Source of the DNA: Baffinella frigidus
Lineage: Eukaryota; Cryptophyceae; Cryptomonadales; Baffinellaceae
Direction of reading: 5' to 3'
Assembly (NCBI GenBank): GCA_026770585.1
Contig: MU646317.1
Location: 1,201,823 to 1,213,612 of the forward strand
DNA length: 11,790 nucleotides
Shown here: piece by piece, positions 6,857 through 11,790 of the stretch
Numbering within the stretch: position 1 is the stretch's first letter
How the letters are laid out: every line of letters begins with the position of its first letter
The notes under the pieces: generated by a model
What the model saw: the letters and a program-made list of their open reading frames with translations, nothing else
The model's database searches: none
Told to the model about the DNA's origin: nothing
Made by a program: the position numbers and the translations under genes

Positions 6857-7720
6857 TCAGACCTGACAAATAAAACAACCCGCCTGGCCCTCCACGTTCA
6901 CGCCCCCCTTGTCGATCAGAATGTTCCTAATAGGCGCACCCCCACCCTGGGGAGAACTCGGGTACTGGGAGCAGCGCAATGCCGGGACCCAATCTCCTCT
7001 ACGTACGATGCCGTCGAGCGCGCCGTCCCCGCCCCCCCTCGTCGAGCCCAGGATGCCGGCCCCGGTCGCCTTCTCCCGTCCACCGTCCTTATCTATCGGA
7101 GCGGTACCGCGAACGAAGGGTAGTCCGGGCACGACTCTGAGATGATCAGCCATGCCATGATCGGGAAGTCGCCTAACCGACTGCCCACACACCGGTTCCG
7201 ACACACGCTCGTTGCGCAGCGTGTTCTCGTGCGCCTGGAGGAGCGCGGCGGTGCGGTTTCTGGTCGTGTCATCGTCCTGGAGGGTTGTGGCCAGTTCCGA
7301 GTCCCGGATGTTCTCTTTGATGACGACGCTCGCGGTGTTTCGCGCGAAGGGCGGGATCAGCTCGTCATCGTTCGTCGGCCGCACGCTGTACACCTTCTTC
7401 GAAGTGAGGCAGGTGTAGATTGTCTCCATCAGCGGGATCGCTGCCTCCCCCTTGCAGTGGATCACGTTGTCGATGAGGATGCGGGAGATGGGCACGCGCT
7501 TCTTTTCAAAGAACTTCTCGAGGAGAGACCAGTTGCCGAGCTTGCGCGGCAGCCCGAGGCCGTTGTCGAACGAGTGCATCTGGATCTCGTGCGGGAAGTA
7601 GCGCGAGAAGATCTCAGCCACCAGGAACCCGTTGGCGAAGTCGCGCCGCACATTCTTCACCGAGTGGGACAGGTCCAGGCTCTGCAGCCATTTCAGGATG
7701 TCCCTGGAAAGGCCGGCCAT
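6857..7720 (-). CDS. SPATA4-like calponin-homology protein
   Basis: The 287-residue reading frame starts at an ATG in a good eukaryotic context (caccatgg) and matches the SPATA4 family, whose N-terminal CH-like domain (CH_2, formerly DUF1042) is shared with SPEF1/CLAMP proteins linked to microtubules in cilia and flagella. What I see: RDFANGFLVAEIFSRYFP at residues 25-42, KLGNWSLLEKFF at 59-70, IHCKG at 86-90 and ETIYTCLT at 98-105, the usual order of this domain. A second conserved stretch, IKENIRDSEL (133-142), is followed by LLQAHENTLRNER (159-171). A RVVPGLPFVRG stretch (194-204) may correspond to the basic C-terminal motif of the family. About 85 further Gly-rich residues look unlike known members, so an intron or earlier end cannot be excluded beyond residue 175. 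The part I recognise is intronless and GC-rich. A long frame on the opposite strand is its shadow. Confidence 0.88.
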   Translation of the reverse strand: MAGLSRDILKWLQSLDLSHSVKNVRRDFANGFLVAEIFSRYFPHEIQMHSFDNGLGLPRKLGNWSLLEKFFEKKRVPISRILIDNVIHCKGEAAIPLMETIYTCLTSKKVYSVRPTNDDELIPPFARNTASVVIKENIRDSELATTLQDDDTTRNRTAALLQAHENTLRNERVSEPVCGQSVRRLPDHGMADHLRVVPGLPFVRGTAPIDKDGGREKATGAGILGSTRGGGDGALDGIVRRGDWVPALRCSQYPSSPQGGGAPIRNILIDKGGVNVEGQAGCFICQV

Positions 7721-8160
7721 GGTGCACCGTCAGGTTGCCGGAGGTGCAACCGCGGGTCAACGTAGCCTAGCTGGCGGTGTCAGAGGAGAAAAGGGGATGA
7801 TCAGACACCCTCGTTGGCCAAGCACAGCCACCAGCCCGTCTTTCCCACCAAGGGTATCCCTTATCTGCCTACGACATCCTGAGATGACAAAAGGCTCAAA
7901 TGTCAACTTTGGCATTTTCTAATTAGGCCGCCTCTTGATGGAAAATTATGAAAAAAACACCAGCTTGTCAGGCTCGCTAAGCTGAACAAATTGAGTAATT
8001 GGTGCTCAACGAATTGAGAAATTCCTGATTTATGAGACCCGGAAAACCGTCCTCCGCTAAATTGGAATCCCTAGACCTGATTCCTGCTTAAAAAAATGAT
8101 CACGTACCTTTTTCGGCAGATAAGCCCATTTAGGACCTATGTTCCCACCGACCTTCGTTG
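7721..8160. other. Upstream flank of SPATA4-like gene
   Basis: Read on the minus strand, a pyrimidine-rich tract (ccccttttctcctctgacac) ends in gccag at about 7771, about 50 bases before the ATG. It could be a 3' splice site for a 5'UTR intron or a trans-spliced leader. No TATA-like element is convincing. The AT-richer part (7920-8060) has short gaattgag echoes and nothing I can name. Confidence 0.4.
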
Positions 8161-8300
8161 AAAAAGGGCTCCAAGGAGAAAACAAGGCCTTAAGTTGTTG
8201 TAATGACTTATGAGATCCTTTCAGGCGTGGATTGACTTTTCCAAAAGGCAACTATTTTAAAAGTAAAAGTGGTCGAGGAAGGGGACTGGGGGGGGAGGTC
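8161..8300 (+). repeat. Dispersed repeat of about 145 bp, copy 2
   Basis: Partner of 5994-6140, carrying taagttgttgtaatga, tgagatc, ttgacttttcca and aagtaaaagtgg in the same order. It has one instead of two of the 49-bp units. Confidence 0.9.
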
Positions 8301-8652
8301 GAAGCCATCCTCTTCACCTAACAAGGATCATTTCCAGGATCCAACACTTGTAGGGTGAGAGGAGGAGGGTCTTTCCCTACGTACTTGCTTCACGTGTGGT
8401 TAACCCTTCGCCCCTTCCGCTCCTCCGGGGTGGGCAGGCCCGTGGCGACGGGTGGGGGCGGAAGGAGGTCGTGGGGTTAGGCGAGTGGAGGCGGCGCCCT
8501 CGAAACCTGCAGGCTATAACCCATACTTGGGAGGGGCGATGCTGTGAGCGCGCACAACGAGCAGCTGGATCTTGGGAACGAGCGTGCGTGGTCTCTCATT
8601 TTGACGGGACGCCCACCAGATAGCAGGACCTCGAACTCAAGGTTCTCTGGAA
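8301..8652. other. Upstream flank of the small ORF
   Basis: The sequence is GC-rich with no repeat that I can match elsewhere in the window. The frame of the downstream ORF is closed by a TGA at 8602-8604, so its coding part cannot begin further upstream without splicing. Confidence 0.4.
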
Positions 8653-9009
8653 ATGCTGGGCGGGGGCAGCGGGCGGGCGTCGTCCGGAGTGTCTGGGCTG
8701 GGCGGGCCCGTGCTCACCGTGCGGGTCGTGGTGCCTGGGCGGAAGTCGGACAATGATGGGTCGGTGATGTGCGATACGGACGCATCAGTGGACGATGTGA
8801 TCAAGGCACTCCGGAAATCGATGACTGTTATCAAGACCGTCAAGTTCGCGCTGGGCGGCGCCAAGGGCGCATCTCCGCTGATCAAGTCCCTGCTGGTTCT
8901 CATCAAGGCGCGCGGGGGGGAGGACGCCGCCGTCCCGGCGCTGCTCGACACGCTCTCCCACACCCTCCGGGTACGCGACGCCTCTCCTACCACCAGCCAC
9001 CCGAAGTGA
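8653..9009 (+). CDS. Hypothetical protein, possibly a first exon
   Basis: The 118-residue ORF has the GC-rich third positions of the SPATA4-like gene and a protein-like amino-acid pattern, but I do not recognise it. After a Gly/Ser-rich start (1-18), a hydrophobic strand LTVRVVVPG (about 21-29) is followed by DTDASVDDVIKALRKSM, strand then helix, as in ubiquitin-like or RA-type folds. Two hydrophobic helices follow (SPLIKSLLVLIKARG and VPALLDTLSHTLR). This fold idea is inference only. A codon-aligned GT at 8971 (cgg then gtacgc) could be a 5' splice site, and the last 12 residues look less ordered, so the ORF may be one exon. The ATG is the first after an in-frame stop at 8602. It runs divergently from the SPATA4-like gene. 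Confidence 0.5.
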   Translation: MLGGGSGRASSGVSGLGGPVLTVRVVVPGRKSDNDGSVMCDTDASVDDVIKALRKSMTVIKTVKFALGGAKGASPLIKSLLVLIKARGGEDAAVPALLDTLSHTLRVRDASPTTSHPK

Positions 9010-9164
9010 ATCAAATCCGGGCAGTGGAGCGATTTTGTTGGATACGAGGACCCTACGGTAGCAGACCCCTAGGGACCTATGGATTTCCGAATAGATGGCT
9101 GGTACCTTTTTTAAATCTACCCTGGTGAAACAAAATACCCGGATCCATCCCGATTTGATTTCAT

Positions 9165-9348
9165 CCGGTCAGGTATTTGATTTAATTGGGTCGGAGTCCC
9201 CCCGAATGCACGAAATTTACTACACGTTTGTCACGTCCAGCCCTTATTATTACTAGTATGATCAAACTGATCTAAATGTGTTTTATGGCGGGGCCAGTTT
9301 TAATTAGGCATACCCGGCGGCCTGGACGTCACCCGAATACCTGACCGG
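9165..9348. mobile_element. Composite foldback element with captured segment
   Basis: Perfect 13-bp inverted ends ccggtcaggtatt lie at 9165-9177 and 9336-9348. A second dyad (acgtccag against ctggacgt) lies inside. The left half holds the CGAAATTTACTACACGTTTG core (9211-9230). The right half holds a copy of the junction seen at 10730-10793. The element therefore looks composite. Confidence 0.65.
9267..9330 (-). repeat. Copy of an exon-like/MITE junction
   Basis: Read on the minus strand these 64 bases match 10730-10793 without gaps and with about four differences. They include the gacgtccaggccgccgggta flank and one end of the TA-flanked element there. The second end of that element is absent here, so this is a fragment copied or moved after insertion. 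Confidence 0.85.
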
Positions 9349-9396
9349 AAGAGATTCACTTCCGGTGGCTGGTGGTGCAGCCTCGTTCGCAGGGAA

Positions 9397-9564
9397 CCGC
9401 CAACCCTCACGGAAAGACCAAATCGTCGATTTTCAGACCTCGGATTTACCTTGCCAGCCAGGCGAATTCGCCTGGCTGTGAACTTAAGTCTCGATCTTGG
9501 TACACAATCAACTTTTGGGAACAGGTCGAAACAATCGATTTGGTCCTTCCGTGAGGGTTGGTGG
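9397..9564. mobile_element. Foldback element, CCAACCCTCAC-end family, member 4
   Basis: The left end ccgccaaccctcacgg, then aagaccaaatcgtcgatttt, is mirrored by a right end whose complement reads ccaccaaccctcacgg, then aggaccaaatcga. Total 168 bp. A perfect 24-bp palindrome centred on GAATTC lies at 9455-9478. No ORF in it resembles a transposase. Confidence 0.88.
9455..9478. repeat. Perfect 24-bp palindrome
   Basis: The half-site cagccaggcgaa is followed at once by its complement, with no loop, inside the foldback element. It could extrude as a cruciform or serve as a dimer binding site. Confidence 0.95.
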
Positions 9565-9712
9565 AACGCACCGCACAGCGGACTTCAAAGGGATTTCTTG
9601 AATACCCCATACGTGATCACTCTATACGACCCTACGGCAGACAATTCCGTGGGGACATAGGGGGGGTTCCTTTGGACAAGGCACCGGGAAGGTGGCCCGA
9701 TTCGGGCCGAAA
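9565..9712. other. Short spacer between foldback elements
   Basis: A ccctacgg word here is shared with sequence near 5369 and 9052. Nothing else is recognised. Confidence 0.4.
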
Positions 9713-9859
9713 ATCTCATTTGGAAACACTTATGATTTATAAAGTTGGGTTTAAACGAAAATTACCACACGTTTGCTTTGATATTACTATTAAAGATCGT
9801 TGTGTGCAGTAATTTTCATTGAAACCAGTTTATAAATTATAAGTGTTTCCATATGAAAT
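9713..9859. mobile_element. MITE-like foldback element, about 147 bp
   Basis: Arms tcatntggaaacacttat, then atttataaa and gaaaattaccacac, face a complementary right arm ending near 9859. The core CGAAAATTACCACACGTTTGC (9756-9776) nearly equals that of the element at 2139-2279, although the terminal sequences differ. No clear target duplication and no coding capacity. Confidence 0.87.
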
Positions 9860-9929
9860 CCCCTTGTAGCCCCTTGTGGGGTTGTGCATCACGTTCCAAC
9901 CTCCCGACAGAGCCGCTCTCTCGCGCCTG

Positions 9930-10024
9930 AGTTTTATTCTGGCTCGTCCTGAAGGCTTTCTATTCGACCTTTTGTACTGGATTTCTGCTCTTAAATACTT
10001 TTAGGGACGAGCCAGAATAAAACT
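9930..10024. mobile_element. MITE-like element, 95 bp, perfect 20-bp ends
   Basis: Agttttattctggctcgtcc at 9930-9949 is exactly complementary to 10005-10024. The interior of 55 bp is unrelated to the ends. Target duplication is not evident. Confidence 0.9.
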
Positions 10025-10051
10025 AAATGTTCTTTCTCTCTACGGGTCTTG

Positions 10052-10069
10052 CCTGTCTCAGACTCCAGC
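10052..10069. repeat. 18-bp direct repeat bracketing heptamer array, left
   Basis: Cctgtctcagactccagc occurs exactly here and at 10311-10328, on either side of the telomere-like array. Confidence 0.95.
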
Positions 10070-10072
10070 CTG

Positions 10073-10310
10073 AACAACCCCTGAACCCTAAACCCTGAAC
10101 CCTAAACCCTGAACCCTAAACCCCAAACCCTAAACCCTAAAACCTCAACCCCAAACCCTGAAACCTAAACCCTAAACCTTAATACCTAATTCCCAAACCC
10201 TAAACCCTAAATCCTAAACCCTAAACCCCAGACCCTAAACCTTAAACCCTACAACCTAAACCCTAAAACCTAAGCCCTGAACCCTAAACTCTTAACCCCA
10301 AACCCCAGAC
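10073..10310. repeat. Second degenerate telomere-like heptamer array
   Basis: Mixed CCCTAAA, CCCTGAA, CCCCAAA and CCTTAAA heptamers lie in the same orientation as the array at 4361-4623. There are no homogeneous CCCGAAA blocks. A short continuation (CCCCCAAA-like) lies at about 10370-10405. Confidence 0.92.
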
Positions 10311-10328
10311 CCTGTCTCAGACTCCAGC
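10311..10328. repeat. 18-bp direct repeat bracketing heptamer array, right
   Basis: Exact copy of 10052-10069, directly after the last array unit. Confidence 0.95.
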
Positions 10329-10642
10329 ATATCCAACCCCAGCGAGGTGGGCAACTAACCATACACCACCAAACCCTAAACCCCCAAACCCCAAACCCCC
10401 AAACTGCAAGCCGCTTTACAAAGTCTTCACCGGCCTATTCGTGAACTGGTGGTGCGTATTTCCCTCTTAACCCTTTTAATAAATTATTTCCTGAGAGGGG
10501 ACCCAACCACAAGCTCTGCCTCACGCGGGTTGGCTGACAATCCCCATCATTTTGTTTTAAAGAACCAACACGCGTGTGGTGAATCGCGCTTTACAATCTC
10601 TTCACCCCTCTTTCATGCGGTGAAAACTTACCCCCCTTTCAG
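10329..10642. other. Spacer ending in a splice-acceptor-like tract
   Basis: It contains two copies of a cgctttacaNNNtcttcacc word (about 10412 and 10588). The stretch ends in a pyrimidine tract, cttacccccctttcag, followed by codon-rich sequence, which looks like a 3' splice site. No gene is supported inside it. Confidence 0.4.
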
Positions 10643-10749
10643 GTGGTGAAAGGCGCGGCGCTGGTGGTGCGACTAGAGAACGGGCTCCCTCTCCTCTGCG
10701 GGCTTGTCGCGTCCACGCGAGACCGCGCCGACGTCCAGGCCGCCGGGTA
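10643..10749 (+). pseudogene. Exon-like relic interrupted by a MITE
   Basis: After a cccccctttcag acceptor-like tract, an open frame (from gtg gtg aaa ggc) translates to VVKGAALVVRLENG, then LPLLCGLVASTRD, then QAAGY. It then breaks where a 105-bp element with TA flanks begins, and a stop follows three bases inside the element's second codon. Its tgcgggcttgtcgcgtccac module (10697-10723) recurs at 10883-10909 and, altered, at 11050-11081. I do not recognise a protein family. The reading as a broken exon is inference from composition, the acceptor-like tract and the repeats. Confidence 0.45.
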
Positions 10750-10854
10750 TGCCTAATTAAAACCGGGATCGCCATAAAACACATTTAGATCAGATAATCC
10801 AGTACAAAGTGGTGACTAAGAAGCTTTTATGGCGAACCCAGTTTTAATTAGGCA
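10750..10854. mobile_element. MITE, 105 bp, 30-bp inverted ends, TA flanks
   Basis: Tgcctaattaaaac, then ggg, then tcgccataaaa form inverted ends of about 30 bp with two mismatches. TA lies at 10748-10749 and 10855-10856, fitting a Tc1/mariner-type target duplication. A half copy together with its left flank lies at 9267-9330. No transposase frame is present. Confidence 0.9.
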
Positions 10855-11042
10855 TACTATTCGCTCAGGATAAGTGGGGTTTTGCGGGCTCGTTGCGTCC
10901 ACACGAGACAGTCTTGGTTGATCTACAGGCTGCCGGGTACTCGCGGACTATTGCTAAGTTGACGTGCTGGGCGTGTGGTAGACATGTGTCAACTTTGGAG
11001 CGGGAAAGGGCCTTGGTGGGACAGATTGGTGAGATCAAATAG
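10848..11042 (+). pseudogene. Coding-like relic with CxxC pair
   Basis: An open frame runs 64 codons from inside the right end of the neighbouring element to TAG at 11040. It has no convincing ATG. From about 10884 the translation looks protein-like: AGSLRPHETVLVDLQAAGYS, then TIAKLTCWACGRHVSTLERE, then an IGEIK end. QAAGY repeats the reading at 10643-10749, which uses the equivalent DNA in a different frame relative to the shared module because of a 4-base length difference. This suggests tandem copies of one ancestral segment with at least one frameshifted. Family unknown. Confidence 0.4.
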
Positions 11043-11283
11043 ACTGCTGTGCGGCCTGACCTCGTCACGTCCACGCGAGACAGGCTTCTGGGTACTCTAA
11101 CTAGAAAACCTTCTTTTGGTTTTGTACCAGAATTGATTTATGAAAGGGTCTCAGGGCTGGAAGCTTTTCTGACGAACTCCTCGCTCTGCCTCAGTCTGAT
11201 TCGGTCCCGCCAATTTGGTGGGACCAGGCTCTTCCCCGCTCCTAAGTTGACGGATTTGCCCCGCAACCCCAGCACGTCAACTT
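10956..11283. repeat. Inverted 40-bp cassettes starting aagttgac
   Basis: The cassettes at 10956-10995 and 11244-11283 are both 40 bp and both begin aagttgac and end gtcaactt. Inverted relative to each other they agree at about 30 of 40 positions, with a perfect 16-bp stretch (aagttgacgtgctggg). They may be the ends of a 328-bp foldback, although the first overlaps coding-like sequence. Confidence 0.75.
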
Positions 11284-11291
11284 TCGAATAG
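11050..11291 (+). pseudogene. Third coding-like relic, tccacgcgagac module
   Basis: The segment begins with a third copy of the gcggcctgacc/tccacgcgagac module (11050-11081). It stays open in the frame DLVTSTRD to a TAG at 11289. The reading partly parallels CGLVASTRD of the other copies, but no start codon or family match is seen. A hairpin ggtcccgcc/ggtgggacc (11203-11225) lies inside it. Probably a decayed duplicate. Confidence 0.3.
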
Positions 11292-11331
11292 TCAGCCAAC
11301 CCGACTGAGCCAGAGCTAGTACTCATCGCTC

Positions 11332-11424
11332 CCAGGTCGTCCCGCAACCCTCAACCCTATACCTTAAACCCCAAACCTTAAACCATAAACCAGGTTCGAA
11401 TGCCTCGCGGTCGTAGCCTCCTCC
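11332..11424. repeat. Direct repeat of about 93 bp, copy 1
   Basis: Ccaggtcgtcccg, then caaccctatacc, then ccaaaccttaaaccat, then caggttcgaatgcctcgcg, then gtagcctcctcc. The same order recurs at 11585-11678. The middle is made of telomere-like heptamers. Confidence 0.9.
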
Positions 11425-11435
11425 GTGCGGGGAGA

Positions 11436-11494
11436 AATGGTTTCTTCCCGAGTTGGCAGCTGTAGAACCGCTCCCAACTCGGGAAGAAACCATT
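11436..11494. repeat. Strong hairpin, perfect 21-bp stem
   Basis: The 21 bases from 11436 (aatggtttcttcccg start) are exactly complementary to 11474-11494 across a 17-nt loop. Pairing probably extends a little further through gggg/cccc. It sits between two copies of a direct repeat. It may be a small foldback element or a small-RNA precursor. Nothing else distinguishes these. Confidence 0.92.
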
Positions 11495-11539
11495 AACCCC
11501 ACGCTAGACATGGAAGGGGTCAATCGCATAAACCAGGTC

Positions 11540-11584
11540 AAACCATCAACCAGGTTCGAATGCCATTCGCGCTCGTAGCCTCCT
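11540..11584. repeat. Direct repeat, right-part copy
   Basis: Aaaccatcaaccaggttcga, then gctcgtagcctcctcc matches the right part of the repeat at 11332-11424 and abuts the full copy that follows. Confidence 0.85.
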
Positions 11585-11678
11585 CCAGGTCGTCCCGAAC
11601 CCCTCAACCCTATACCTCAAACCCCCAAACCTTAAACCATCAACCAGGTTCGAGTGCCTCGCGCTCGTAGCGTCCTCC
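11585..11678. repeat. Direct repeat of about 94 bp, copy 2
   Basis: Second full copy of 11332-11424, with only a few substitutions and small indels. Confidence 0.9.
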
Positions 11679-11719
11679 CCGCACAACGCGATCTCCATCG
11701 CCAAGGCGGGCCTGGTCCA

Positions 11720-11790
11720 AACCCTACATCCTACTCCCTACACCCTGCACCCTGCACCCTACACCCTACACCTTACACCCTACACCCTAC
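11720..11790. repeat. CCCTACA-type heptamer array at window edge
   Basis: CCCTACA units with CCCTGCA and CCTTACA variants run to the last base. This is a variant of the telomere-like heptamer that differs from the two internal arrays, and it probably continues past the window. Confidence 0.9.

Noticed and set aside
7142-7765. 207-codon plus-strand frame opposite the SPATA4-like gene
   Set aside because: It is antisense to the conserved coding part, and its His/Val/Glu/Arg-rich translation is a shadow of the real frame.
8637-9014. 125-codon minus-strand frame over the small ORF
   Set aside because: The plus-strand frame has the more protein-like pattern. The minus frame is Ser/Thr/Pro-rich as expected for a shadow.
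11392-11404. ggttcgaatgcc as a tRNA B box
   Set aside because: There is no A box, acceptor stem or anticodon arm at suitable spacing, and the word is part of a direct repeat of about 94 bp.
11720-11790. True chromosome end
   Set aside because: The heptamers are degenerate CCCTACA variants cut only by the window edge, so an internal array is equally likely.

Overview
The window looks like gene-poor, repeat-dense nuclear DNA from a eukaryote, probably an alga or another flagellated protist. Three things point that way: arrays of degenerate CCCTAAA-type heptamers (the C strand of a TTTAGGG-like telomere repeat), many short foldback elements without coding capacity, and one recognisable gene, an intronless SPATA4-like cilium/flagellum protein. 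There is no operon structure, and no bacterial promoter or ribosome-binding-site pattern. TTTAGGG-type repeats occur in green plants and algae, dinoflagellates and chromerids, so a photosynthetic alveolate is plausible, but the sequence alone does not settle the organism.

Layout. Bases 1-2100 hold layered repeats: a 22-bp tandem array at the left edge, 30-bp repeats present in two diverged blocks, five copies of a GC-rich 'acctgcgcccccgcg' repeat, a 102-bp tandem repeat, and three foldback elements. Bases 2100-4360 hold two more foldbacks (one 373 bp), a GC-rich anonymous stretch, and a foldback at 3815-3917. A telomere-like array fills 4361-4623. Bases 5090-5883 hold four further inverted-repeat structures. 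A shared repeat of about 145 bp lies at 5994-6140 and again at 8161-8300.

The only confident gene lies on the minus strand at 6857-7720. A smaller, unrecognised but gene-like ORF lies at 8653-9009 on the plus strand, so the two are divergently oriented about 930 bp apart. From 9165 to 10024 come four more foldback structures, then a second telomere-like array (10073-10310) bracketed by 18-bp direct repeats. At 10643-11291 there are degraded, coding-like segments containing three copies of a 'tccac(g/a)cgagac' module. One is interrupted by a 105-bp element with TA target duplication. A strong 21-bp hairpin, a direct repeat of about 95 bp and a CCCTACA-like array close the window.

The genes do not form an evident system. 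The main interest is the mobile-element record: a TIR family with CCAACCCTCAC ends and at least four members, several elements with different ends but a shared internal core, and two insertions that can be reconstructed from target duplications and paralogous sites.
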